From: Limonium bicolor
Taxonomy: Eukaryota; Streptophyta; Magnoliopsida; Caryophyllales; Plumbaginaceae
Reading direction: 5' to 3'
Assembly: GCA_023374045.1 (NCBI GenBank)
Contig: CM041776.1
Coordinates: 118,191,000-118,254,999, forward strand
DNA: 64,000 bases
The notes beneath the pieces are model-generated. The model had not been told where the DNA came from. It was given only the letters and a program-made list of their open reading frames with translations, and did no database searches. Positions 48,328-60,504 of the stretch are shown piece by piece. The stretch's first letter is position 1, and each line of letters opens with the position of its first letter. The translations under genes and the position numbers were made by a program.

Positions 48328-49578
48328 CACTAGTGGAAAAAATGTTTTTAACCACGATATTTTGCTTATATACCACGGTTAGGAACCGTGGTTTATGCTC
48401 CCGTCGCATATAGAAAATTTCCTATATACCACGGTTGATAACCGTTGTTTAAAAGTGGACTATATACCACGGTTTGCTATGACCGTCGTTTAAGACCGTT
48501 TTTGGACGCGGTCCTCAACGATTTTAAACGACGGTTAAGGAGAGAACCGTGGTATAAAGACCTTTTATACGACGGTTAAGGTCAAAACCGTGGTATATTA
48601 TCTATAAAATCAACGAATAAACCACGGTTATACATATAACCGTGGTTTATAGTCTATGTATGAAATTTTTTTCAAAATCGCCGGCGATTTAGAAGCGCCG
48701 CTTCGCAGATATCAAACAGAGCACAGAAGATAATGAAGAGGCTAGAGTAGCATAGAGGTTAGAACATGTGTGTTCCTTGTTTACGATTTAGGGTTGCAAA
48801 ATAATGAGTGGAGAATGGAGGCGTAGTATGTTCCTTGTTCGCGGTGGGTTGCAAAATTACCGTGAAGTTGAAAAGAATGAAGAATGGAGGTGCAGGCATG
48901 TTCCTTGTTCGCCGGTTATGGTTGCGAAAATTACAGTGAGAATGAGTGAGTGAGGACGAGCATGTTCCTTATTTGCAAGTGTAAGATGCAAAAATTACCG
49001 AAAAACAAGAGAATGAGTGAGGACGAGCATGTTCCTTGTTCGCGATTCAGGGTTGCAAAAATTACCGTCAGCTAGTTGAAGAGAATGAAGAAGAGTTGTA
49101 GAGCATGTTCGTCGGTTTGGGTTCCAAAATTACCGTGACATTGAAGAGAATGAAGAAGAAGAGTGCTTTGTCGATATATAAGAGAGAAAGCGCCGCGTTA
49201 AATTTCGGCCGAAAATTAAAATTCCCGCCTAGACTATATACCACGGTTGATCAAAAAACCGTGGTTTAATATAGTAAGATGTGCAATATAAATGACGGTT
49301 GCCACGGAACTGTGGTATATAGGTACCCTATATACGACGGTTCTCCAAGAACCGTGGTATATTCACTCCGGCATGTACTATATACCACGGTTGCCCTGAA
49401 AACCGTGGTATATAACTAACCTATATACGACAGTTCCGGAAAAACCATGGTATATGCGCTCTGGTATGCACCTTAAATGACGGTTGCTATTAAAACCGTG
49501 GTTTATAAACTTTAAACCACGGTTTTCCATTTAACCGTGGTTTAAACGCCGTCATTAAAAACATTTTTTCTACTAGTG
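48328..49578. mobile_element. CACTA MITE, 1251 bp
   Basis: The ends are CACTAGTGGAAAAAATG and CATTTTTTCTACTAGTG, flanked by CGA (48325-48327 and 49579-49581). The subterminal halves are packed with ACCACGGTT/AACCGTGGT inverted motifs every 30-50 bases (48350-48650 and 49235-49550). The middle (48700-49200) has several diverged copies of GAGCATGTTCCTTGTTCGC-type sequence. No transposase is encoded. Confidence 0.94.
48720..49170. repeat. Tandem repeat within the CACTA MITE
   Basis: Five or six diverged units carry CATGTTCCTTGTTCGC, AGGGTTGCAAAA(T)TTACCGT and GAAGAGAATGAAGAA, each about 75-90 bases. They are probably copies of a captured fragment that was then duplicated; no protein family is recognised. 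Confidence 0.7.
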
Positions 49579-49764
49579 CGAGATTCAAACTCCAATAACT
49601 CTTTCTTTTTTGTATATTGTTCTATTTAACGACTATATTTTCCAATTCTTCTATAAATTCAATCCAAAATCCACCATATTTTTCACACAACTCACAATCT
49701 TCCTTTCTCTCGTTGCTAGTCTAGTGTTTATTGATATTTGCTTCATTTAACTACTACCACAAAA

Positions 49765-51980
49765 ATGGTGAGAAGATCCGGGAAGGAACACTTCGATTTC
49801 TAACCCTGATCCTAATTTTGGTGAAGATTTCGATAATATTATCGGTAGTTATCAAGAAATAATGTCTTCCCCACCTGCTGGAAGCCAATCTCAACATGGA
49901 TCAACTACCATTGGGCATTAGTGCTGGAATGTCTCCCCTATTTGGTAAAAATAATTACAGAGTCATATATATATCAATTTACGGTGCACTTTACAAGATA
50001 CTTATTTTTTTAAAATTTTGATATGTTCATCTGATTGGTCAACCGAACACGAATTGGTTGGACGAGAGGATGATAGGAAGAAGAGAAATCCACACAACAA
50101 GCAAATAGAAAAAAATCATGGATCTAGCACTACTTTGTGAAAAGGGCGGCAAAAGTAGGCGAAACTTTGGAATTCAAATAGACTGCTCAATTTTCTTAAG
50201 ATCTTTGAATTGGTCTTTGAACACCGGAACCAGAACTTATATATGTTTGACACTTGAAATCACATGGAGTATCTAAGGAACAACCTTTGGAGCAAGGTCA
50301 AACTCAGTTAAACAGGTTTACACGTCAAAAGCTCGGTCTAGGTTATTTCGTTTATGATAAAGAAATATGATTAATGCTTTAGCTAGATTTACTATTGCTA
50401 AGCAAATACCATTTGACACCGGTGAAAGTCCTAATTTTCAATGTTTTATTTGTTTTTCTTTGCAACCTGCTTTTAAACCTGTCCCTAGGAACACTCTGAA
50501 ACGTACAACTTTTAAGCAGTATATGGAGCAACAAATAGCGTTGACAAAAAATTTGAATAAATTTGATGGTCGAGTTAGTTTGACTAGTGATATGTGGAGT
50601 AGTTATGCAAATGAATCTTTTTTTTTGTGTTACCGCTCATTGGATAGATCATTCATGGGCACTTCAGAAGCGTATTATTGCTTTTAATATTTTAAATGAA
50701 CGTCACACTGGGCTTAATATGAAAAGTATGGTGTTTTAGATGCATTTCAATTGAGAGACAAGTTATGTTCACTTTCATCAGATAATGCATCAAACAACAC
50801 TCTTTGTGTTAATCTTTTGAAGAAAGAAATTCCTTTATTACATCGAGGGGAGTTTTTGCATGTTATATGTTGTGCTCATGTGTTGAGCCTATGTGTCCAA
50901 GATGGTTTACAAGGTTTAAATATTCTACTGAAACCAATTAGAGATGTATGTCACTTTCTTAGAGTCTCACCATTTGCTCATTTTACTTTCAAAAATATGT
51001 GCAAAATTGTAGGTTTGAAAGCAAGACATTTCTGTTTAGACACCCCTACACGTTGGAACTCAACCTATGATTCATTAGTAAAAACTGGCAAATATCAAAC
51101 AATATTGACTAGCATTCATAACTCAGGTGTTACAAGTGAAGCTGATTATTCGTTGCCCGAACTATGGATTGTTTGTTGTGAAGGTTTGTGAAGTGTTGCA
51201 ATATTTTAGTGATGCTACCAAAACATTTTTGTTGGTTTATAAACCTAATGTTCATCTTGTAGTCAAAGAGTGTATTACAATCATGCATGCTCTCGTTAAT
51301 GCAAGGGAAGAACTTATGATTTTCATGATGATTGAAGACATGATTACAAAAGTGGCAAATTTATTTTGGTGAATTTCCTTTAATATATTGTGTAGCTACA
51401 GTTCTTGATCATAGTGTTATAAACTAGAGGGTTTAAGATCGCTTCTATCATATTACCACTCCTCATTGTTATTAGATTATTTTAATGTTGATGCTCGTGT
51501 TACAAAGATTAATAAAGTTTTGAATGACTTGCATGATACTTATGCTGAAAATTTTAGACCAAATATACTTTCAAGTCAGCATGGTAGTGGTAGTAGTAGT
51601 GGGACACCACCTCTTTCTAAGCCTAAGTTTATGAACTCGGTGATAGCTAATATTCTTAAGAAACAAAAGACTACTAGCTCAGGCTCTACCTACTCCACTT
51701 ATGATGATTATCTTTATTTGACTTTTAATTTGGATGATGAGGTTGTTGATGTTCTGAAGTGGTGGGAAGGACAACAATCAAAGTTTCCAATCTTAGCTCG
51801 AATTGCACGAGACATCCATGCAATTCCTGCCTCAACGGTTGCTTTTGAATCAGCATTCAGCATGGGTAAACGTGTGTTGAACGATAGAAGATCAAGTTCG
51901 GCACCAGATTCAATATAAAGTGTGTGTATGGAAGTACGATCGGGGTGCTGCTAAGATAGTTCACAAGGACGAAACCAAGA
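49765..51980 (+). pseudogene. hAT transposase (zinc-finger BED / RICESLEEPER-like), inactivated
   Basis: A DDE-type cut-and-paste transposase. Recognisable blocks in order: TQLNRFTRQKLGLGYF (about 50300, frame broken), ARFTIAKQIPFDTGESPNF (50385), GRVSLTSDMWSSYANESFF (50568), then a frameshift into TAHWIDHSW. LSSDNASNN (50773), FLHVICCAHVLSLCVQDGL (50853), CLDTPTRWNSTYDSLV (51038), and KVCEVLQYFSDATK after another frameshift near 51170 follow. The C-terminal dimerisation region ends VLKWWEGQQSKFPILARIA and FESAFSMGKRVLNDRRSS (51750-51895), where relatives usually have FSTGGRVL. Multiple stops and frameshifts rule out function. The BED zinc finger is not readable. Confidence 0.9.
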
Positions 51981-52085
51981 GAATGCTCATTTGAAGAAGA
52001 TGATTGGTTGACGTTGAACTTCAGCAGTTCTAAACAAGAAACAATTGATGGTAGTGAGAACGTAGGAGTGCTTGATTAAGTTTTA

Positions 52086-52484
52086 GGGGGCGTTTGTTTT
52101 TGGGTAATCAGGAAAAGGAATCAGAATGATTCCGTTTTCCTACTGATTGTTTAGCCAGTTTCTCATATTTTCAGCAAAGGGAAAGGGAATGAGATTACCC
52201 CACAACCCTCTAATTTGATTCCCCACCCCCGACTAGAAAATGAGATTTCCTCTCCCCAGTACTCTTTGGTCGATGACTAATGACCATTGACGGGTCACCG
52301 ATGAATGTTGACTAGAAATTAATGGCCCGACTGGCAGTCGGCAGCCATTGACCATTGACCGTTGACCAGTTATTTGTTTCATTTCCCCCAGCTCAAACAA
52401 ACAGCTAGGAAAATCGAACAAAGTTCTTTTCCATTCCCCTTCATTCCATTTCTTGTTATTTCTCCCGCTCAAAACAAACGCCTT
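52086..52484. mobile_element. MITE-like foldback near the hAT 3' end
   Basis: The outer arms GGGGGCGTTTGTTTTTGGG and CGCTCAAAACAAACGCC are inverted, with further inverted AAGGAATCAGAATGA/TCATTCCATTTC arms. Both PIF/Harbinger and hAT MITEs begin with GGGCGTTTG-like sequence. The target duplication is unclear. Confidence 0.55.
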
Positions 52485-52930
52485 GTTTATAGTGATTGTA
52501 ATATTAAGATATTGGTCGAACTTTGAACTTGGAAATAGAACTTAGTATTCGAACTACTAGTGAAATTGTAGCGTAATTAGGATTGTAATAATAAAACTAC
52601 ATGGGCTTTAATTCCTTCAGGATACGTAGGCAACTTATCTTATGATGTTATATCTTAAGATAAAAGTGCAAGCAAAAAAAAAATCTTGTTTTTCTTACAA
52701 TACATAAGATTATTTAGAAAATATTATCATTCTTAATATAACTTCACAATATTACTAATTACCCATAAATTACACAAAGTCTGTCATTAAAAAAAATGGT
52801 TGTAGTCGAGGATCAACTCAGGACCGGTTACGGTCCTTAAAAAAATATAGGACGGGGACTGACACCGACCCGAAATACTAACAGTCTGGGATCAGTCTCT
52901 CACTCTGGAGACCGGAACATCCTATGGTTC

Positions 52931-55020
52931 TCCTTCTAAGAGACCATTTGGTAATGCTTTTATTTTTTCTGATTGTTCATTAACAAACGGGCTACTAACT
53001 TCTATAAGATGATTTAGCTTTTTAATATTCAATATATATTTAAGAAAAATAAATTTTATAATATCAAAGTTTTTCAGTTTTGAATATTGTAAAACTTATA
53101 TATATTTTTATATTAATTACTCAAAATAGCAACATATATATGGACACTATAAATGAATGAATATAATAAAATTGGCATCCATCCCTTTAGAAAGTTGGAG
53201 CATTTTACACGGCAAGTTATTGAAAGATAATGGATTGTGTTTGGGTCCCCCATGGGTCCTCCGCATTAGTTATTATTTTTTTTGTTTTTCGAAAGCAAGG
53301 AGGGTCCGGCTTAAAGTTAGAGCAGGTGGAAATAATGGAGACATATATTAAACATGAACACATACATACAATAACAATAGATGGTATTGGTAATAATAAA
53401 ATGTGTTTGTAAGAGAAAAAGTAAACCGCAGCACAAGTATAAATTTTGTTTAGTAATTAACTAATGTCGGGAATGCAATGTATTTAGGAGTAGTATAATG
53501 TAAAAGTGGGAGAAGCATGTTTATAAGGCAAAAAATGAATCTTACATGGATTCGCCTGGCACAGCAGAGCATCATGCATCTTTTGAACCCACTTCCCGCC
53601 ATATAGTAAGTAAGTAAGTAAGTTGCATATGAAAAAACCTCCTGGCTCCTGCATTATAGTGTCACTTATTAATTGGTAAACTGGATATCCAATTATGAAG
53701 TAGTAGCTAGTGCTGGATCATGTAAGTTAATGTGGGCCAATATACTCGAACATGGAAACAAGTGGGCCGGCGATCTTATATAATGGGTATTGGCCCAATT
53801 ATTAAAATTCTGCCACATGAATTGCTTAAATGAATTAAGAACAGTAATTGTGTGTTTGATGAAGCAGATCTTATCAGTTTCAAAAAATTAGTTTTGGGGA
53901 ATTGGTAACATAATCAATTAAGGAATAACTGTTTTCCAAAAAAAAATTAAGGAATAAGGATATCATAAAAAAGGTATTGCATAACATAGGAGTAGAGTAC
54001 GATTTAACCCAATGGTAATTAATGCAGCATATATATTAATTAAAAACAGAATCTAGTATTTTCTTAATTAAAAGGTGGGTAATTAATTATAGGTCAGATT
54101 GGAATTTAATTAAAATGGTATATGTATATATATATATATAGAGAGAGAGAGAGATAGAGAGAGAGTGTAAGAGAGAGAATTCACCTGATGAAAATTAAGC
54201 TAAGCAGGAACCCGTTTGCTATGCACAAGTAGGCTATATATAGCTAGAAGCCAAAACTGAAGGCAGTTGGGTGCACTGTTGTTGAACGGAACTGAATCAA
54301 CGTGACAATACGGTGGTGGCTGGCGGCAACTGCCAGTAGTAGTAGAGGCGAAAAGGAAGATCGATGATCATGCCGCAGCTTGTTGCCGGGAGGGAATTAA
54401 TAAAAATGCCCCTCACTTACTTAGATAAGTAGCTGCTGGAGGAAATGAAACAAGTGGCTATGGTGAAACAAACAAAGGAAGGTGGATCAATCTCAATCTC
54501 AAAGATCAATATGCTTCTTCTGATAACCACTGATTTCTTGGATAGTGAAAGGAGAGTTATTGACAGCTTCTTGTTTTTTGTTTAATGCTTACTTGTGCTC
54601 TTCTTTTAATTTGTATGTGTGTATGTATGCAAGAATGAATGAATAAGGATGTGCGTGATGAAGATGATGATCCGTTGCTCCTGAGAAGTTGGACCGCATA
54701 ATAGATAGAAGGTTTGATCTCCACCTCATCCAGCTGCACGTGCTCGTCTTTACAAATCAAGTAGTTGACATCTCACGGGAAGCTAACTAATTGAAAAAGA
54801 ATTATAAAGAGCTCTGACACGTATGATTTGTAGTTCCCCGTCTCTCCATATTACCCAATCCCAATCTCCTCACCACACACGTAATACCATCCAACATATT
54901 TTAAAATGTACATTACTACCATTATTCTATTTTATTTCTCTAAATTGCAAAACTTTTTTTTAAAATCAAACGTATATGGGTCTAACTCTAATATTATAAT
55001 TCGAAAATATTGTTCTAAAA
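52931..55020. other. Intergenic DNA
   Basis: No gene is recognised. It holds a TA/GA microsatellite at 54117-54178, an AGTA repeat at 53604-53624, and a GCTATATATAGC palindrome near 54234. Confidence 0.5.
54117..54178. repeat. Compound (TA)n(GA)n microsatellite
   Basis: A run of TATATA passes directly into GAGAGA with small interruptions. Confidence 0.95.
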
Positions 55021-55059
55021 CAGATCGTCAAAGTTACTCTCAGCCGGGGGTTTTGGTTT

Positions 55060-55472
55060 GGGAAAATTCACGATATACCCCTGATTTCTTTCGTAATTCA
55101 CAATATACCCCTGTGATTTTAGTAATTTAACTTTAAACATGTTTAAATGTTGTCCAAAATTGATGAAACTTTACATAGATAATGCTAAAGTGTTATATTT
55201 TGGTCCAATATCAAATTTGAAGCTTTTTAAACTCACATGTGACCTGTGGGACCCAATGAATTTATGACTGTTCATTGGGTCCCACAGGTCACATGTGAGC
55301 TTAAAAAACTTCAAATTTGATATTGGACCAAAATATAACACCTTAGCATCGTCCATGTAAAGTTTCATTAATTTTGGACTACATTTAAGTATGTTTAAAG
55401 TTAAATTACTAAAATCACAGAGGTATATTGTGAATTACGAAAGAAAATAGGGGTATCTTGTGAATTTTCCCT
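55060..55472. mobile_element. MULE-type palindromic MITE, 413 bp, inside the LINE
   Basis: The element begins GGGAAAATTCAC and ends GTGAATTTTCCC, with the 9-bp duplication TTTTGGTTT on both sides (55051-55059, 55473-55481). The two arms pair along almost their whole length around about 55265. A 9-bp duplication and long TIRs point to the Mutator superfamily. No coding. Confidence 0.9.
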
Positions 55473-55481
55473 TTTGGTTTT

Positions 55482-55840
55482 CGTGCGGACATAACTGTTG
55501 CGGATGCGGAGGCCAAAGCAATTGAGGATTCGTTGAATGCAGCAAGGGCTGTGGGAGTTCAATCATTGCAACTCTTGTCGGACTGCAGAGCGATCATACA
55601 GTACTTGCAAAGTGACGTTAATACTACCTTGCTGCCTTCCACAACTAACATATTAGATCGTATTTTGGCGGAGTTAGGCTTTTTTCATGATGTTTCTTGG
55701 TTTCACATCCCTAGGGACACCAATCTGTTAGCGCACAATTTAACTAACCATGCCCAACTACACAAACAACGGGTTCATGGACACCGGAGACTATTTCGGA
55801 GATTGTACTTAATATATTGGAGTACTCCTTTTTCAAAAAA
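55482..55840 (+). pseudogene. LINE ORF2 C-terminal RNase H domain
   Basis: The reading frame gives VADAEAKAIEDSLNAARAVG, then LLSDCRAIIQYLQ, which carries the second conserved Asp of RNase H. Next come FHDVSWFHIPRDTN and LLAHNLTNHA. The last block normally reads N..AD.LA..A; the Asp is His here. It ends YLIYWSTPFSKKK..., where the lysines are the poly(A) tail translated. The N-terminal strand with the first catalytic Asp is missing because of truncation. Plant LINEs often end in this RVT_3-type domain. Confidence 0.82.
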
Positions 55841-55862
55841 AAAAAAAAAACAGATCGTCAAA

Positions 55863-56231
55863 CGACCCAAGCCAACCCAAGTAGATAACTTGTTGCGTTT
55901 AAACTCAAATATCGGCGGCCACACACGCTAAGGGGTTTGTTTCTTTCCTAAGAGATTCAATTAAAAAAGACATATATATTGTCTTCTTCTTTTTCTTCAA
56001 AAAAAGACATATGTATAGCACAATGCGTGTTTGGAGGGTATATTATATACATATACTTCTAAGTTCTATCCATTATTACAACATCCATTTTCTGTGCATT
56101 GGATTACAGTGCTGATTCATCCATCCGACCCTACTGCTACTGCCTTTCAATGGATAAGGTACGATTACGTATGTGCATTATATCTATAATCACCGCCTCT
56201 TTCCAATCCAATTCGCTACTTAATAGTATAT
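55863..56231. other. Short intergenic spacer
   Basis: Nothing recognised apart from A/T-rich sequence. Confidence 0.5.
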
Positions 56232-56480
56232 TGTTTTTAATTATATATTAAGTTACTAGTTAGTTTGGAAAGACTTTGTATAGAAAGGTCTAGAGACCCT
56301 CTTGTATGTTATTGATATTGTGTATGTACAAGGTTCCCTACAGCCTCTATTTATAATAGTAATACATGGTAACTATATGGCCTTGGGCCTTTACATTAAT
56401 AACTAAATCTACACATTAGTAAATAAATCTACACATTAGTAAATAAATCTACAACCCATTATATTGGGCTACTACCTTCC
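56232..56480 (-). repeat. 3' LTR of a copia element (approximate)
   Basis: It follows the end of the copia RNase H coding. On the minus strand it holds CTATTATAAATAGAGGCTG (a TATA box near 56350), three copies of TAAATCTACACATTAGTAAA at 56403-56452, and ends near TTAAAAACA. The edge on the coding side is uncertain by a few bases. No second LTR is in the window. Confidence 0.6.
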
Positions 56481-58074
56481 CGCAAGCCCAAAACGGCGCC
56501 AGACAAAGCCATTTGGGATCGGAGTTGATTGAGACGAAAACGATTTGGGGGTTTTGTTAGGGCATCGGCGAGTTGTTCTTCGGTTGGAAGAAATCGAACA
56601 CGCAAGCTACCATTCTGAACTCTTTCACGAACAAAGAAGTAATCCACCGAGAGATGTGCTTGGCTCTGCTGTGAAAAACGGGATTGGAAGCGAGGTAAGT
56701 TGCTCCCAGGTTATCACAGTTCAAAATCAGACTTTTGCTCATGTAAATCCCTAGTTCTTGTAATATTTTCTGAATCCAAATTGTTTCCGACGCAGCGATG
56801 GCCAAGGCTTTATATTCAGCTTCAGTTGAAGATTTTGCGACGGTGGCTTGTTTCTTTGAGCACCACGAGACTAGACTGCGGCCGAGGAAGATGAGGAAGC
56901 CGGTGGTCGACCGTCTGTCGAAGAGAGAACCTGCCCAATCCGCATCGGAGTATACATGCAGTTCGCCCAAAGGAGAGGAGGAAAAAAATAGGCCCAAGTC
57001 AGTTGTTCCTTTCAGGTAACGAAGTATTCTTTTGATTGCTGTCCAGTGTTGCTCTTGTGGTTTTTGCATGTATTGGCTTAAGGTATTGACTGCAAAGCTG
57101 ATGTCTGGCCTAGTAAAGGCCAGATATTGTAAAGCTCCTAGAATGCTACGGAATTGTGTTGGGTTAGGGTAAGAAGGAGAGTTTGTGAGGGCTAAACTCT
57201 GTGAATCAAGTATGGGTGTAGAGACAGGTTTTGCATGTTGCATCTGTGTTTTGTTCAGTAGTTCAACAATATAGTGTGCTTGGCTTAGTTTTAGTCCTGT
57301 TGAGTCTCGGGTAGCAGTGATACCTAGAAATTGACTTAGAGAACCAAGATCCTTAATGGGGAATTCAGCTGCCAATGCTGCGACTAGCTGATTTAGTAAA
57401 ACAGATGAAGAACCAGTGAATAGAATGTCATCCACATATACTAGCACATACACTCTGTCATTTCCTTTGAGGTAAAAGAAAAGAGACGGATCAGACTGAG
57501 AGTGATTAAAACCAATATGAATTAGATAAGTGCTAAGTCTGGAAAACCAGGCACGAGGAGACTGTTTTAGGCCATATAAGGCCTTTTTTAACCTACAAAC
57601 ATGGTGAGGAAAATCTTTATGAACAAAACCAGTTGGTTATTTTATATAAACTTCTTCTTCCAATTCCCCGTGCAAGAAAGCGTTGTCAACATCTAGTTGC
57701 CTTATAGGCCAGTTAGAGGCAGTAGCAATAGTCAGAACTAAACGAATTGTAGCTATTTTAACTACAGGACTGTAGGTTTCTGTATAGTCAACCCCTTGAG
57801 TTTCATTATAACCTTGTGCTACTAAACGTGCTTTTCTTCGTTCTAGAGTGCCATCTACAAATCTTTTGGTCTTGAGAACCCATTTTGATCCTAGAACATT
57901 CATGTGGGGTTTGAAAGGCACAAGATCCCAAGTGCCTGTTCGTTGTAGGGCATCAAATTCAGTCTTCATAGCTGCTTGCCACTCTGGAAATTTTAGGGCT
58001 TGAGAGAATGTGGGTTGTTCTAGGATAAGAGGCAAAGAGGGGGGGAGTGTGTAGTAGAAGTGTGATTTAACCAA
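56459..58074 (-). pseudogene. Copia reverse transcriptase and RNase H
   Basis: From 58074: TFSQALKFPEWQAAMKTEFD, GTWDLVPF, GSKWVLKTKRFVDGT, KARLVAQGYNETQGVDYTET and RQLDVDNAFLHGELEEEVYIK. A TAA (57637-57639) then stands where CAA (Gln) is expected, and the frame continues without shift through GFVHKDFPHHVCRLKKALYG. The catalytic VLVYVDDILFTGSS is near 57440, and RNase H shows YSDADWAGSLFDRRSTTGF, KSSTEAEYKALA and CDNLGATYLASN. A frameshift near 56650 separates the tail VRFLPTEEQLADALTKP. The nonsense codon is the only block within the RT core; other frameshifts lie at the two ends. Confidence 0.93.
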
Positions 58075-59440
58075 TTTATGGTACCATCTGTTCGAACTTT
58101 AGGTTTGAGGGAATTTGTTTTTACTCTAGTAATCATGTGGTGTTTAGATTGAGATGGATTGGGTTGGGCTTGGGGTGAGTGACCAGAAGAAGGGCTTGAG
58201 GGTGTAAAGGAAGCAGAGGGAGTATTTAAGGGTGTAAGAGAAACAGAGGGAGTATTTGAAGTTGAGGGGACAGAAGTATTGTTTGAGGGTGTAGTGGAGA
58301 CAGAGGGTGTAGTGGGGTTAACAGATGTAGGAGAAATAAAGGATTGTGAAGATGAAGTGTATGTGTATGTGGGTGTAAAAGTAGGGAGAGTGTCATCTGA
58401 TCCAAGAAAGGGAACAAGGATGTTTGAGACTGTTTGAGAGGAGTCTGAGGCAGATGAGTGATCAGGTTTAGTAACAGAGAAAGGAAAGGCAGTTTCTTGG
58501 AACTTCACATCTCTTGATGTATAAATTCTATGTGTCTCTTTGTCAAAACATAGATAGCCTGTAGAGTGTAATGAGTAACCTAGGAAGACACACTCCTTGG
58601 AGCGAAAAGAGAGTTTGTGAGAGTTATAGGGACGAAGGTTAGGCCAACAACTGCAGCCAAAGACTTTTAGGTTAGTGTAAATGGGGTGTTTTTTGTGAAG
58701 CTTGAAAAAGGGAGTGTGATAGGACAGAGCCTGAGTTGGAGTTCTATTCATAAGATAAGTGGCAGTCCTAAAAGCAAAAGACCAAAAAAGTAAAGGCATA
58801 GAAGCTTGAGCCAAAAGGCATAACCCTTTATCAACAATAAATCTAATCTTGCTTTCAACAGAACCGTTCTGTTGATGACTGTGAGGACATGTAAGTCTAT
58901 GGTTGATACCTTTCTGTTGAAAAAATTTTGTAAGGGCTCTAAATTCTCCACCTCCATCAGTTTGTACTGCCATAACAGATTTACCAAACTGAGTGAAGAC
59001 TAGTTTGCAAAAAATTTCAAGAATATTAGCCACCTCTGATTTTGCTTTCATAGGAAATAACCAAATGTACCGAGAAAAGTCATCCACAATGATTAAGAAA
59101 TCTAAAACCGTCTTGAGAAACACAATTTGCTGGTCCCCAAACATCAGCAAACAGAAGTTCAAACACACTAGAAACAGAATCTGATGGATAGTGTGGTAGA
59201 GCATGTACTTTTCCTTGACAGCAAGCTGTACAAAGTTCAGGAGTAACTGTAGAAACAGTAGGTAGCCTAAAATCATTTATTACACGCCTAGTAACCATAT
59301 CACTAGGATGCCCAAGACGTTGGTGCCAGATTGTTGTAGCAGCAGTTGTAGTGTAGTTCAATTGAGCCCTCTTAGACTGAGAAGCATTATTGGGAAAGAA
59401 GTAGACTCCATCTTTAACTTGTCCCCTGTTGGCAAAATAG
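58020..59440 (-). pseudogene. Copia GAG-pre-integrase and integrase
   Basis: The zinc-binding HHCC part reads TIWHQRLGHPSD...CTACCQGKVHALP (59320-59200), followed by FADVWGPA with the first catalytic Asp. After a frameshift near 59100 the core continues IVDDFSRYIWLFPMK, AVQTDGGGEF (second Asp) and QQNGSVESKIRFI (Glu). GSCCWPNLRPYNSHKL-like and VFLGYSLHSTGYLCF segments follow, then a Ser/Thr/Pro-rich linker (58450-58200). Frame changes again near 58070 at the join to RT. Upstream the coding breaks off at about 59440, where unrelated sequence begins, so protease and gag are missing. Confidence 0.92.
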
Positions 59441-60504
59441 TGGTGAGACTACTCTGCTAACTATGGGCAGTGAACCCAATCATTGTAGTACAACAAGGTC
59501 GTATCCACAGGGACTTCGTAACTATCTAGCTAATTATAAGCTTAGTAAATGTGCAAGAGGATATATACAAAAGTGCATAAATGTAAATTGTTTGGGAGTT
59601 TTGTTGGTTGGATAGATAAATCGGAAAACGAAGGAAAGCAGTAAAACTAGACTAACTAATCTAGGATAGGTGTAGCTCGGGATGGATATTTGCACCCGTC
59701 CTCCCTTTACTACCAATGGTCAATTCTCGAACTCATGGCTAAACAACGGGAACACTAAACTAACTAATATCCTAATCAAGGTCTACTAATCCTAACCAAC
59801 AGAATGGAACCTGGTGGATCTTCCAAGTACCTAGTCAATTGATGGCATTAAGCACAAATTCCCCTTAAGTTGCAGTGTAGTCTAATCTCGAAATCCTCGA
59901 TATTAGAATGCGCTGATTCAGTCCTCACGGTCTAGATTTCTATCTCAGAATCACATGTTGACAGAAATCCACAATAATGCTCAACTAATCGGTAGGGCCA
60001 AACCAGCCAGTTTAAACATAGTGCTAATTAATCAGCAACCTAGAATCTATCTCAGAATCTCATTTCAACAAATTCAAGGCAAACCAACCAATTTCACACA
60101 AAGATACAAATTGGGCAAAACCCTCAACAAATCCCCAAATCATGGGTGACAAGTTCAAGAGCCACAAACACACAATCGTTATCGTATTCAGCACACGAAC
60201 TGAAATAAAACCATAAATGAGTTCAAGAATCTACAATGGAGTTTAGGGATTTTGGGGCAATCCCCAAATCCCAAGCTACAAGGAGACTACTCAAGCATTG
60301 AAGCTACAAAGGAGAGAAAGGAGGAAGAGATAGCCATAATGAGGTGGTTGAGCTCTTGAATGAGGTGAAATCCTCTCCTCTTCCTTCTCTTCTCTTCTCC
60401 TCTCTTTTCTCTTCTTCTGTGCCTCTACCGTCGCCTGGAGTCCAGGTCTCGACCTCCCTCTCTTTCCTCCTCTTTTCCCTTTTAAAATCTGATTTCTGGG
60501 CCAA

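Larger units (their letters stand above)
47935..52930 (+). mobile_element. Decayed hAT transposon, ends not precisely defined
   Basis: A hAT transposase relic (49765-51980) is flanked by GGGACCGG-rich subterminal DNA at 47975-48325 and again at 52820-52925. The left end may be near TAGAGGTGGCC (47958), which resembles plant hAT termini; I could not find a matching right terminus or target duplication. It is interrupted by the CACTA MITE at 48328-49578 and a foldback at 52086-52484. Confidence 0.6.
55033..55850 (+). mobile_element. 5'-truncated LINE with poly(A) and target duplication
   Basis: CAGATCGTCAAA occurs immediately before (55021-55032) and immediately after (55851-55862) the insert. 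The 3' end is a run of 16 A residues (55835-55850), as left by target-primed reverse transcription. Only the final RNase H part of ORF2 remains. It is split by a MITE at 55060-55472. Confidence 0.9.

Noticed and set aside
47914..48409. Frames of 139 and 157 codons on opposite strands
   Set aside because: Both run through the GGGACCGG-rich subterminal repeats of the hAT element and into the CACTA MITE; they are not genes.
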